64,000 nt of DNA from Nitrososphaerota archaeon (GTDB taxonomy: Archaea > Thermoproteota > Nitrososphaeria > Nitrososphaerales > Gagatemarchaeaceae). This document shows, piece after piece, positions 16,707-25,370 of the stretch. Made by a program: the position numbers and the translations under genes. A model generated the notes under the pieces. The model was not told the origin of the DNA, did no database searches, and saw only the letters and a program-made list of their open reading frames with translations. Position 1 is the stretch's first letter; each line of letters starts with the position of its first letter. The stretch covers positions 180,960-244,959 of the forward strand of contig JAGWHB010000003.1 of NCBI GenBank assembly GCA_028867035.1. The letters run 5' to 3'.

Positions 16707-17291
16707 GTGAAGCGGAGCACTGAAAAGGTGTCCCAACCATCGTCAGGGATGTCGGCTTCGTCCGACTGGGCGAACCCGGCAGTAATCGGACTGATGGGCT
16801 TCGGTATGACGACAATGGTGACTGGCCTTTCCAACGTATCTGGCCTAAACATCAATGGTTCCCCCGTCTTGGCACTCGCCTTGATCTGGGGGGGCACAGC
16901 GCAATTCCTAGCAGGTTTCGTCGCCCTTAGGAAGGGCAACATCTTCGCTGGCTCAGCGTTCACAGGGTACGGTTCGTTCTGGATCGCCCTCTACATCATG
17001 CTCTTCATCGTGGGCGGGGTGTCCGGCAACGACCTGCTGGTCTTCTGGTTCGTGTGGACCCTGTTCACCTTCACCTTCCTCATCAACGCCTGGAAGCACG
17101 GCATAGGCATCTTCGCAGTCTTCCTCCTCCTCTTCATCGCCTACCTTCTCCTCGACGCCGTCGCAGCTGGCGCGACTTCAATTCAGAGTGCTGCCGGATA
17201 CGAAATATTCCTCGACGGCCTGATCGCCTGGTACGTGGCGACTGCTATCCTGGTCGAAGCCCATTACGGCAGAAAAATCCTGCCACACTGA
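16707..17291 (+). CDS. SatP/YaaH-family acetate transporter
   Basis: 194 residues, six helices. The family motif is present as NPAVIGLMGFGMTT (about residues 24-37; consensus NPAPLGL). AceTr proteins (YaaH/SatP, Ato1) carry acetate or succinate with protons. It points toward, and ends near, the AcuC-GNAT-AcsA genes on the opposite strand, so uptake and activation of acetate are side by side. A TTAAAAG element at 16684-16690 is the probable promoter; GTG 16707 lies slightly closer than usual, and GTG 16728 is an alternative. A T-rich terminator follows. Confidence 0.88.
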   Translation: MKRSTEKVSQPSSGMSASSDWANPAVIGLMGFGMTTMVTGLSNVSGLNINGSPVLALALIWGGTAQFLAGFVALRKGNIFAGSAFTGYGSFWIALYIMLFIVGGVSGNDLLVFWFVWTLFTFTFLINAWKHGIGIFAVFLLLFIAYLLLDAVAAGATSIQSAAGYEIFLDGLIAWYVATAILVEAHYGRKILPH

Positions 17292-17300
17292 TAACATATC

Positions 17301-17317
17301 CTCCGTTTTTTTATTTT
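17301..17317 (+). terminator. T-rich terminator after acetate transporter
   Basis: A run of seven T (17306-17312) and a further TTTT directly after the transporter stop, the usual form of archaeal intrinsic termination. No strong stem precedes it. Confidence 0.55.
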
Positions 17318-17358
17318 CCCTCTCCGCACCCGCTTGTCGTTCCAGTACCTGTCCCGCT

Positions 17359-18333
17359 TCAGCCCTGTTCTTTCCGCCCTGCCAGCTCTTCCACCACCGC
17401 CCCCCACGCGGCCCTGACGTTGACCGGGTCGTACCCCCCTCCTCCCATCGCCAGGAGCCTCCCCCGGCATATCTCGTGGGCCAGCGCATGGAGCTTCTTC
17501 GCTGCATAGGCGTGGGCCCCGGCTGTGTAGTTCAGGTCTGTGATGGGGTCCCCCTTTAGCCCGTCCGCCCCGCACTGGAGGAATATCATCTCTGGCTTCG
17601 ACTTCCTGACGAACTCCTCGACCTTGTCGAAGGCCTCGATGAACTGGGGGTCTTTTGCCCCCGGGGGCAGGCCCATGTTCATCTTGGTGCCGAGCCCGAA
17701 CCCGGTGCCTGATTCCTGCTCATTGCCCGTCCCAGGATAGAGGAAGTCGCCGTCTTCGTGGATGTCTCCTATGACGACCCTCGGATCAGGCTCGAACTCA
17801 TAGTAGACCCCATCCCCGTGGTGTGCGTCGATGTCGACGTAGGCGACGCTTCCAAGTTTGTATTGGTTGAGGGCCCTTGAGATGGCGATCACACCGTCGT
17901 TGAAGATGCAGAACCCTCTCGCTTCATCGGGGGCGGCGTGGTGAAGCCCTCTAACCGGGTTGAAGAAGTGGTCGAACCTCCCATCCATGATCGACTTGAG
18001 GCCGTACAGTGTGTTGCCGACTGGGAACAGGGATGCTTCATACATCCCTTCGAATGCAGGCGTGTCGCCACTGTCGAGCATCCCTCTGCCTGTCTTGGAC
18101 GCCTCCTTCACGCGGTCGACGTACTCCTTCGTGTGGAACACCAGCAGGTCGCTTTCGTCGGCTGCCACCGGTTCCACGATCTGGAGATTGCCTTGGCTCC
18201 CTCCCCCCGTCCCGTCCAGGTACTCGGCGAAGGCTGACAGACGGGAGGCGCTCATGGGGTTTCCACTGGGAAAGGAGTAAAGGAACGACGTCTGTCCGAA
18301 GGACACGCCAAGCCTGCATCCTTTCACTGGCAC
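17359..18333 (-). CDS. AcuC-like histone-deacetylase-family enzyme
   Basis: 324 residues, zinc-dependent deacetylase of the class I/II HDAC fold. Visible active-site elements: GLHHAAPDEARGFC near residue 128 (the two His of the charge relay), VDIDAHHGDG near 164 (Asp and His zinc ligands), LQCGADG near 247 and GGGGYDP near 297. In Bacillus AcuC removes acetyl groups from acetyl-CoA synthetase. Here it is the last gene behind acsA and a GNAT gene on the same strand (4-base gap to the GNAT), the same functional set. Other substrates such as polyamines or Alba are possible. Confidence 0.85.
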   Translation of the reverse strand: MPVKGCRLGVSFGQTSFLYSFPSGNPMSASRLSAFAEYLDGTGGGSQGNLQIVEPVAADESDLLVFHTKEYVDRVKEASKTGRGMLDSGDTPAFEGMYEASLFPVGNTLYGLKSIMDGRFDHFFNPVRGLHHAAPDEARGFCIFNDGVIAISRALNQYKLGSVAYVDIDAHHGDGVYYEFEPDPRVVIGDIHEDGDFLYPGTGNEQESGTGFGLGTKMNMGLPPGAKDPQFIEAFDKVEEFVRKSKPEMIFLQCGADGLKGDPITDLNYTAGAHAYAAKKLHALAHEICRGRLLAMGGGGYDPVNVRAAWGAVVEELAGRKEQG

Positions 18334-18337
18334 TCGC

Positions 18338-18905
18338 CTACCCGTCGGGCAGGAACACCCATTTATCCTGAAACTCCTTGATTGTCACCGGGTCGATCGA
18401 CGTGGGGAACCTGATGCGGATGAGGTCAGGCTCCACCCTTTCAGAAGTGGGGAATCCCATGTTCCTCATCATCCGTATCATCCTTGGGTTGTTCCAGCCT
18501 ATTATCGTCTCGAACATCGAAATGCCTTCGCCATGTGCTGACCGGGCTATCCTCTCCGTAAGCATGGTCCCTAGCCCCAGGCCCTGATACTTGTCGAGGA
18601 CGAGCAGGCCTATCTCCGCTGTCTCAGCGTCGTTCCGGTAATAGGCCGCATGGCCGACGATTTTCCCCCCCTTTGAGGGCCACCAGCGTAAACGACTCCG
18701 GCTTCGGGGACAGCTGGTCGATGAGCACCCCCCTGTCGATCCCCGTCATCAGGAATCGGAAGTAGATCGCGTCTTCTGAAAGGCCGTCAACGAACCTCTC
18801 GAGCGCTTGCCCGTCCTCCGCCTTGAGCTCCTTGAAACTGACTATGGCCCCATCTCTGAGCGGGGACCCTCTCTCCGCCCCTTCGGGCGGCTCTAGCTTC
18901 GACAT
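18338..18905 (-). pseudogene. GNAT acetyltransferase (AcuA/Pat-like), frameshifted
   Basis: Two frames make one GNAT protein. The first (from 18905) ends in KPESFTLVALKGG; the second resumes with KIVGHAAYYRNDAETAEIGL and holds the acetyl-CoA-binding loop YQGLGLGT and the C-terminal strand pair ending near 18338. The break is a run of seven C on the plus strand at 18665-18671; removing one base restores one 188-residue protein. It may be a true lesion, a sequencing error in a homopolymer, or slippage. Position between acsA and the AcuC-like deacetylase suggests it acetylates a lysine of acetyl-CoA synthetase. Confidence 0.75.
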
Positions 18906-18990
18906 ATCTGCTGTTCAGGTCTGGGCTGCTCTTCCGGCCTTTAAGCATCGAGTACGATTCTCAGGACTAGCAGCCGCTGGCGGAAAGATT

Positions 18991-21027
18991 CTATGCTACC
19001 TGAACTTGCTTTCGTATCGTTTCTACTATGTCGGGGTTTGCGAGTGTGGTGACGTCCCCGTAGTCCTTCCTATCTGATATCGAAGCCAGCACCCTCCTCA
19101 TAATCTTCCCTGACCTCGTCTTCGGCAGGTCGGGGACGATGTAGACAGACTTCGGCCTCGCGATGGGGCCGAGCGCAGTCACTACGTTCGCCTTTATCTT
19201 CTCCTCCAACTCCTTCGAGGGAGTGTTCCCCGGCTTCAGGGCCACGTATGCGACAGGAACATGGCCGCGGAGCTCGTCGACCATAGCGATCGCGGCAGCC
19301 TCGGCGACCTCAGGGGTGGTCAGGACCGCGTTCTCAATCTCCTTGGTCCCGAGGCGGTGCCCCGCGACTTTGATGACGTCGTCGACCCGCCCGAGGATTC
19401 TGAAGTACCCGTCTGACGCCAGGACAGCGCCATCCCCCGCGAAGTAAGGCCAGTCGCGCCAGTCGTTGCTGTCCTTGTTCTTGTTGTACTTTGCGTAGTA
19501 CACCTTGACGAACCTGTCCGGGTCCCCCCAGATGGTCTGCATTATACCCGGCCAAGGATTCCTGATGCATATGTTCCCCGCCTTTCCCTGCCCGGAGGGG
19601 ACTTCAATCCCATTCTCGTCGTAGATTATGGGATAAATCCCAGGCATCCCTGGTCCCGCACTCCCGGCTTTCATCGGCATCAGGGCAGGCAAAGTCGAAC
19701 AGAGGAACCCGCCGTTCTCCGTCTGCCACCAGGTGTCGGTGATTGCCGCCTCCTTCTTCCCCACGATATTGTAGTACCATCTCCAGGTCTCCGGCTCTAT
19801 GGGCTCCCCGACCGTTGTCATTGCCTTGAAGTGATAGTTGTATTTCGCGGGCTCTTCCGGTCCCGCCTTCCTGAGCATCCTTACGGTGGTCGGAGCCGTA
19901 TGGAATATGTTGACGCCTAGACGCTCTGCTATCCTCCATGGCCTGCCGGCGTCGGGGTAGAGCGGTACTCCCTCATACATCACGGATGTCGCCGCCAATG
20001 CCAACGGGCCGTATACTATGTACGAATGCCCCGTGATCCATCCTATGTCCGCAAAGCACCAGTAGACGTCCTCTGGGTGAATGTCCTGCACGTACTTGGA
20101 AGTGCCCGTCACGTATGCGAGATATCCTCCGGTCCTGTGCTGCGCCCCTTTCGGTCTTCCAGTGGATCCGCTGGTGTACATGAGGAAGAGCGGAGCTTCG
20201 GAGTCCATGGAAACGGGGGCGATCGTCTTCCCCCGGAACGGCTTGACTACTTCATCGACAAAGAAGTCGCGGCCCTCTACCATAGGGGATTGCGACACGT
20301 ACTTGCCGGGATGGCGCCTCCAGACCAGGACCTTCTTCACGTCCACCCCGAGTTTCTTCGCCTCTTCGACTGTGATGTCTGCTTCCTTCTTCTTGTCGAT
20401 CAGCTGCCCGTTCCTGTAGTATCCGTCGATGGTGACCAACACGTTGCTCTTCGAATCTTCCATCCTCTCCGCGCAAGCCTTTGCGCTGAAGCCGCCGAAG
20501 ACCTGGTTGTGGATGATCCCAAGTCGGGCGCTCGCAAGCATGGAGATGGGCAGCTCCGGAACCATTGGGAGGTGGAACGTAATGCGATCTCCCGTGTTCA
20601 GGCCCGCGAACTCCTTCAGCATCAGCGCAAACTCGTTGACCCTCCTGTAGAGCTCCTGGTAGGTGATGGTCTGGATGGCCTCGTCCTCTGGCTCTGGGAC
20701 CCAGATCAGCGCCGCCTTGTTCTTGTACTTCGCCAGATGCCTGTCAATGCAGTTGTATGAAGCGTTGATCTTCCCGCCCACGAACCACCTCCAAAATGGG
20801 GGCTTGCTCGTGTCCAGCGTCGTGTTCCAGGGCTGGTCCCAAGACAGCATGTCGGCATATTCTTTGTAGCATTCGGGGAAATTCTTCTCGGCGAACCTTT
20901 CCAGGATCTTCTTGTCATTCATGTTCGCCTGGCCTATGAAACTCGGGGGTGGATTGATGAGCGGTTCTTCCTTCCAGTGTACCGCTATCTGAGCCTCTGA
21001 AACTTCGGCCTCACTTTCGGCCGACAT
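18991..21027 (-). CDS. acsA: Acetyl-CoA synthetase (AMP-forming)
   Basis: 678 residues, normal for the family. It activates acetate with ATP and CoA through acetyl-AMP. Motifs: YTSGSTGRPKG near residue 292 (P-loop), DTWWQTENGG near 437, FAGDGAVL and ILGRVDDVIKVAGHRLGT near 555, and PKTRSGKIMRR near 640, whose Lys forms the adenylate and is the residue silenced by acetylation in other organisms. It heads an operon-like series with a GNAT and an AcuC-like deacetylase. A clear TATA box lies upstream. Confidence 0.95.
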   Translation of the reverse strand: MSAESEAEVSEAQIAVHWKEEPLINPPPSFIGQANMNDKKILERFAEKNFPECYKEYADMLSWDQPWNTTLDTSKPPFWRWFVGGKINASYNCIDRHLAKYKNKAALIWVPEPEDEAIQTITYQELYRRVNEFALMLKEFAGLNTGDRITFHLPMVPELPISMLASARLGIIHNQVFGGFSAKACAERMEDSKSNVLVTIDGYYRNGQLIDKKKEADITVEEAKKLGVDVKKVLVWRRHPGKYVSQSPMVEGRDFFVDEVVKPFRGKTIAPVSMDSEAPLFLMYTSGSTGRPKGAQHRTGGYLAYVTGTSKYVQDIHPEDVYWCFADIGWITGHSYIVYGPLALAATSVMYEGVPLYPDAGRPWRIAERLGVNIFHTAPTTVRMLRKAGPEEPAKYNYHFKAMTTVGEPIEPETWRWYYNIVGKKEAAITDTWWQTENGGFLCSTLPALMPMKAGSAGPGMPGIYPIIYDENGIEVPSGQGKAGNICIRNPWPGIMQTIWGDPDRFVKVYYAKYNKNKDSNDWRDWPYFAGDGAVLASDGYFRILGRVDDVIKVAGHRLGTKEIENAVLTTPEVAEAAAIAMVDELRGHVPVAYVALKPGNTPSKELEEKIKANVVTALGPIARPKSVYIVPDLPKTRSGKIMRRVLASISDRKDYGDVTTLANPDIVETIRKQVQVA

Positions 21028-21051
21028 TTCTCAGCGCCGATTGTCGATTTT

Positions 21052-21063
21052 GGATTATATAAG
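21052..21063 (-). promoter_or_regulatory. TATA box of acsA
   Basis: On the minus strand CTTATATAATCC is centred about 30 bases before the acsA ATG, so the transcript should start a few bases ahead of the start codon. Confidence 0.65.
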
Positions 21064-21240
21064 ATTGGCTCCATCGAGCGTGACGGCGAATCTGTTTCGA
21101 ACGAACTCCTGGAGCCCGCGCCCGGCGGGGGAACGCCCAATCCTGGGAACTCTTTAGAAATATCGCGGGGGGCGGGGCTTGAGCTCTAAACGCATTGCTC
21201 AAGCAATGGTAACAGAGCATAAATCTCGCCTCTCACTCAT

Positions 21241-21831
21241 TTGGGCGTGCGAAAGCTAATTGCTGACAGCATCATTTCACTCGATGGATTCTTTACCAGT
21301 TCGACGAACGAAATTGATTCCTGGTTCGACTTCGACGAAGACGAATGGCAATGGTCGATAGATATCAACCGTGGGGTCGGCGCCATTCTATTAGGGCGCG
21401 TCACATACGGAGAGTTCAGCCAATTCTGGCCGAAGGTCACGCCCAGGACTAAACTTGGACAAATCATCGCTCGGCAGCTGAATGAGTTGCCGAAGATTGT
21501 CTTTTCGCGGTCCCTCACGGAAGCACCTTGGAAGCCGGCCACGATTGTTCGTGAAGACCCCAGTGCGGCCGTTGCCAAGCTCAAGCGCGAGTCGGGGAAG
21601 GACCTGGTCGTCGCCGGCAGCGGGACGTTGGTAGCCGCACTGACGCGCGACGCCCTGATTGATGAATACTTCATCCGAATCCGCCCAATCATTCTGGGCG
21701 CAGGCAGGCCCCTTTTCGTGGACCCTAACGCTAGGCACCCGCTCAAGCTCATCAGCGCCAAGACGTTCAAGTCAGGCTTGATTGGGCTGCACTATGCACT
21801 CTCCCCTTCCTCTCTCCCCGAGAGAACATGA
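21241..21831 (+). CDS. RibD C-terminal/dihydrofolate-reductase-like protein
   Basis: 196 residues. The opening KLIADSIISLDGFFT, the middle ILLGRVTYGEF and LVVAGSGTLVAAL, then IRPIILGAGRPLF are the signature of the YyaP/YwjB-type reductases (RibD_C fold, NADPH-binding). Their substrates are mostly unknown; some confer pteridine or nitro-compound reduction. TTG 21241 and GTG 21247 are both in frame. It stands alone between acsA (divergent) and a small regulator; the 225 bases after it hold no gene that I can see. Confidence 0.85.
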   Translation: MGVRKLIADSIISLDGFFTSSTNEIDSWFDFDEDEWQWSIDINRGVGAILLGRVTYGEFSQFWPKVTPRTKLGQIIARQLNELPKIVFSRSLTEAPWKPATIVREDPSAAVAKLKRESGKDLVVAGSGTLVAALTRDALIDEYFIRIRPIILGAGRPLFVDPNARHPLKLISAKTFKSGLIGLHYALSPSSLPERT

Positions 21832-22057
21832 TATTCTCCTTCCGGAACGTGGATAGCCAAGCTCAGCGTGACTTGATAAGGCTAGGACTGGCGATCCTAC
21901 TTCCCCCTTTCTGATATCAATTGAATTGCCGTCGCTGACGTTACAAGTAAACAAGAGCGGCAAGACACAATCAGGTAATAGTGAAATTGGCAACGGTCGA
22001 TGTTGTTCGCTCAGTAAGCAAGTTGCCCACCTCTAGCCAGTCGAGGTATACCGCTTT

Positions 22058-22414
22058 GTGTTCAAGAGCGCCAAAGGTGTCGGTATTCATGATGTTCAGA
22101 GAGGATTGGGGCTGAGTTCTCCCTCGGTGGCCCAGTACCATTTGAGGAAGCTGAGTGAATTCGGGTTGCTCAGAGAAGAGCCCGAGGGCTACGTGGTGGA
22201 TAAGACTGTCTTCAACAACATCGTACGAATAATGAACCTGGCGATACCGGTACAGGTGGGTTACGTCGCATTCTTTGCGGCTTCTGTCCTATTCTTCGTC
22301 CTGTTTCCAAGGCCCTTGACGTTCACATCGACCTACGTATTCGGCCTGTTTGTCGTCATCATCGGGCTCTTCATTTCCATTCGTGAAGTGGTCAACACAT
22401 CGAGACAGGCATAA
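22058..22414 (+). CDS. Winged-helix protein with two membrane helices
   Basis: 118 residues. GVGIHDVQRGLGLSSPSVAQ and HLRKLSEFGLLREE form a winged helix; two hydrophobic segments follow (about 65-84 and 90-108). This is a common archaeal design of membrane-tethered DNA-binding protein of unknown role. The frame is closed by TAG upstream, so the GTG at 22058 is the first start; relatives often begin about ten residues earlier with an Arg/Tyr-rich helix, which partly exists here untranslated (VEVYRF), so a 5' truncation is possible. Confidence 0.7.
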   Translation: MFKSAKGVGIHDVQRGLGLSSPSVAQYHLRKLSEFGLLREEPEGYVVDKTVFNNIVRIMNLAIPVQVGYVAFFAASVLFFVLFPRPLTFTSTYVFGLFVVIIGLFISIREVVNTSRQA

Positions 22415-22564
22415 CTAATTGAAGCAATGCGTCTCCCAGACCCCTTCCTGTGCAGGCATGGATGCGGGGGGGTGGGTGGGACTTGAGATATGCAAGTAGC
22501 TCTGAGAGCCCGATTTGATAATGAGGCACGCATTTACAGCGCCACATGACAAGCGAAAATCGTT

Positions 22565-22999
22565 CTAATTGGGATTTTCTAGGTAGCGAAGGTACAACAG
22601 CATCGGCCCGGCAAGCTTGGCGACGATCAATCCGTTTGTGCTGAGCTTGTACATGGTCCTTGGTGGCCTAGAGTCGATTAGACGCCTTTCCACCAGGCCC
22701 TTTCCCTCCAAGAACGCCAGTTTCCGCGACAACACTTTGCCAGTAATGCCAACTACATTCTTCCTGATTTCTTGGAACCTTGCCGAGGTCAGAACTGAAA
22801 GTACTAGGAGAATGTCCAAGCACCACTTACCGAGAATAGTTGTTGCAATCAGGTTGTCCAGTTCTATCAATTCTTCTTTCTCCCAGGCGAAGCGAAACCT
22901 CCGTTCCAGCTCAGAGCACAAGCTTTGCTCCTCATTACTCAAACGCAAGAAACATTGGTCCGGGGTGGCGTCTTGGGTCAGCCTCGTAGATTCGCTCAC
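22565..22999 (-). CDS. HxlR-type winged-helix regulator
   Basis: 144 residues. After an N-terminal helix the HxlR pattern is clear: LGKWCLDILLVLSVLTSARF (about 57-76), ITGKVLSRKLAFLEGKGLVE and a wing RTMYKLSTNG. HxlR proteins usually sense small electrophiles or aldehydes and bind near their own gene. The nearest targets would be the two secreted-protein genes that start 120 bases away on the other strand. No ligand can be inferred. Confidence 0.8.
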   Translation of the reverse strand: MSESTRLTQDATPDQCFLRLSNEEQSLCSELERRFRFAWEKEELIELDNLIATTILGKWCLDILLVLSVLTSARFQEIRKNVVGITGKVLSRKLAFLEGKGLVERRLIDSRPPRTMYKLSTNGLIVAKLAGPMLLYLRYLENPN

Positions 23000-23131
23000 A
23001 GTTTTAGGTTTTACATGGCCCTACTTAGAATTTGTCATTAAGTTTCTCTTCAGTCACCACGTTTCCTCGGGGTCACACGCTTTCCACTGGGTCAACAGGG
23101 CATATATCCAGCGACCTAGTAAGTGCTCTTG

Positions 23132-24142
23132 ATGCAGCCTCGTAAGGCGGCTAGGGTATCAATTATCGTTCCATTGATCATAAGTTTGATCCTCGTTACC
23201 ATTGGACCACAACCGACCCATGCCATCGGCGATTCTATCTATTGTCCAGGAAATACCACGTATAGCGGCCATGTGTACCGCCAAGACGGCTCACCCCAGA
23301 GCGGGATATACGTCACCCTGGTAACCTCTTATCCCTACCCTTCAGGTAGTGCCAGTGCAACGTCTGATTCTAACGGCTACTGGCAGGCGACAATGCCAAA
23401 CTCATGTCCTCCTACAGCCAATTTCTACTGGCAAGGCAGCAACGGCCCAAACCTGATGACGGTCACTGGGTTAGGAACCAGCACAAGCTACACACTCAAT
23501 ATCCAACAGCAGATAATTTCGGCGGCGCTCGCTGACGAATACGCCAACTCAGCGGGAACAGAAATTCAATGGGGGATGACAACGAACTATCAGTCGAGTA
23601 TAGATGCCAAGGTTAGTGGAGGCATCAGCGTCGGATTCCTGGGCGTCGACGCCGCTGGGCAAGTTGGTACGACAGAAGGGACCTCCACAACCTACACCGT
23701 TGACACGAAAAGCACTGTCGCCATAACATATTCTTCCGCAATCGCGTGGAAGGTTGTAGATAAGAATGGAAACTACATGGTGTACGTTCAGCATTTCGTT
23801 ACTGGCAGTCTCAGCGCCCCTGCTACAAGTGAATACATCAGTGTCACCCAAGCTATTACCGACGCACAAAACGCTGGGCAGAACCCCTACACTACAGTTG
23901 GCCCGAGCACTTCGGTAACGGTCACATATTCCATGACAAACACGGTAACTCTGGATGGGCAGGTCAGCGCAACGGCGTTCGCAGTTACTTTGACCGTCCA
24001 TGCGGGTACTGTCTCTGGGACCTCCCAGACTCTCTCGTTAATACTTACGAATAGCGCGACAAGCGGAAACAACTGCTATGTGCACTATGTTGAAGGCGCC
24101 GATGCTCACTTATACTTGTACAAGACCGGTAGCTCCTGCTAA
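23132..24142 (+). CDS. Secreted beta-rich protein with carboxypeptidase-regulatory-like domain
   Basis: 336 residues. A Sec signal peptide (about 1-32, ending near THA) precedes a small beta domain YSGHVYRQDGSPQSGIYVTL, typical of the carboxypeptidase-regulatory/CNA-B-like fold (about 40-115). The remaining 220 residues are Thr/Ser-rich, low in charge, of unknown fold. ATG 23132 is chosen because the CATATATCC element at 23099-23108 is 26-28 bases upstream; GTG 23123 and TTG 23129 lie before the predicted transcript start. It is followed after 9 bases by another exported protein. Confidence 0.75.
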   Translation: MQPRKAARVSIIVPLIISLILVTIGPQPTHAIGDSIYCPGNTTYSGHVYRQDGSPQSGIYVTLVTSYPYPSGSASATSDSNGYWQATMPNSCPPTANFYWQGSNGPNLMTVTGLGTSTSYTLNIQQQIISAALADEYANSAGTEIQWGMTTNYQSSIDAKVSGGISVGFLGVDAAGQVGTTEGTSTTYTVDTKSTVAITYSSAIAWKVVDKNGNYMVYVQHFVTGSLSAPATSEYISVTQAITDAQNAGQNPYTTVGPSTSVTVTYSMTNTVTLDGQVSATAFAVTLTVHAGTVSGTSQTLSLILTNSATSGNNCYVHYVEGADAHLYLYKTGSSC

Positions 24143-24151
24143 GAGTAGCAT

Positions 24152-25192
24152 TTGTCACCGACCCCAATGGACATGAGGAATGGCACCCGAACCACCATCG
24201 GCCTCCTATTTTTGGGAATTCTAGTCGGTGCAAGTATCTCCTATGCCCTTTTCAGCGCCACGCTCGGGAGGAGCCAGAATTACGGAACAAGCAGCACCAG
24301 TAGTTCGTCCTTCAACGGTGGCGCAAGTTGTTCCGTTGCGAAAGGGGATTTACCTCCCACGCTCTTCCAGTTTGTTGTCAACGCGTTGGACAACAAACAC
24401 CAATCACTTTCCCAGAGCGAGTTCTACAGCAACTTCACTTCCCTTTTCTCGAACAGAAATTTTGACAACTCATCCGCGCTTATGTCTCAATTTGAGTTCT
24501 CCAAGGAGCCTGGATTTAATCCTGAGATGTATGCGGGAAACCCAACCACCAGTTTGTGGGAGTACCCTGCCCAGGTGGAGATCGGGAGCCAGGGCGGACT
24601 CCTCCTAGTTTACATCCAGGTCCTTTACCTTTGCGGGTCACCCTATGGGAATTCTTCCAACAGAGGCTCGAATGTAATGACCCTGTTTCTACACTCAGGG
24701 AGTTGGACCTATGGCCTGGGTGAGGTATCCGCTATGGAGTCTGGAAGTTTCAGTTCCGACCTCGCCGTATTGAATGGAGAACCAATCCTGACCCCTGATG
24801 GATTGTATGTCTATGACAGTCTGAACTTTCTGCCGCACAACCAAACATACTACTTCGGTCCTTCGACTTATTCATACCCATGGGGCAGCGGGTCTTACGA
24901 CGCTCCGCACACTGCGAACGCCACTGGCTTTGTCTGGTCTTCGGCGCTCATCGCAGGTTCGTTCAACGAGCCGCTAACGACAAGGTACTTCTTCGTGCTG
25001 AATTCATCCAAGATTCCACATCCTAATGACAACTGTCTGGGGCTTCAGCTGATGTTTAATTTGACATCATTGAGCCCTTATCCTTCCAGCACTTCCAGTG
25101 GATTCCAAGTTACCGATAGCTTTCCGACGCACAGAATCGACGCACCACTCAACTATTCAAACTACCTACAGATCTCTGTGCCCATAGCATGA
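24152..25192 (+). CDS. Membrane-anchored extracellular protein, unknown function
   Basis: 346 residues. One N-terminal hydrophobic helix (about 15-35), a Ser/Thr linker (about 43-55), and a large extracellular part with about a dozen Asn-X-Ser/Thr sites, four Cys and many aromatic residues. No domain recognised. It lies 9 bases behind the secreted beta-rich protein, so the two are probably one transcript and may form a surface complex. ATG codons at residues 1, 6 and 8 compete as start. Confidence 0.7.
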   Translation: MSPTPMDMRNGTRTTIGLLFLGILVGASISYALFSATLGRSQNYGTSSTSSSSFNGGASCSVAKGDLPPTLFQFVVNALDNKHQSLSQSEFYSNFTSLFSNRNFDNSSALMSQFEFSKEPGFNPEMYAGNPTTSLWEYPAQVEIGSQGGLLLVYIQVLYLCGSPYGNSSNRGSNVMTLFLHSGSWTYGLGEVSAMESGSFSSDLAVLNGEPILTPDGLYVYDSLNFLPHNQTYYFGPSTYSYPWGSGSYDAPHTANATGFVWSSALIAGSFNEPLTTRYFFVLNSSKIPHPNDNCLGLQLMFNLTSLSPYPSSTSSGFQVTDSFPTHRIDAPLNYSNYLQISVPIA

Positions 25193-25229
25193 GGCGGGTG
25201 CGAAGATTTGCTTCGAGAACAACATGAAG

Positions 25230-25327
25230 TGCGGGGGGTGGGATTCGAACCCACGAACCCCTAAGGGAAGGGATCTCTCGGGAGCCGCTTAAGTCCCTCG
25301 CAGTTAGCCAAGCTTTGCTACCCCCGC
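25230..25327 (-). tRNA. tRNA-Leu(UAA) with 13-base intron
   Basis: 98-base gene. Acceptor GCGGGGG pairs with CCCCCGC, discriminator A, no encoded CCA. The T arm GTGGG-TTCGAAT-CCCAC and a long variable arm (TCCC-TTA-GGGG) mark a type II leucine tRNA. The anticodon stem AGGGA/TCCCT encloses CTTAAG and A with 13 extra bases at 25275-25287 after position 37, the canonical archaeal intron site. Removing them restores a 7-base loop with anticodon UAA and an 85-base tRNA. Confidence 0.92.
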
Positions 25328-25370
25328 GAGCCCCGCGGCACTGGATTCCAATATTAACGTTGGACTGACG

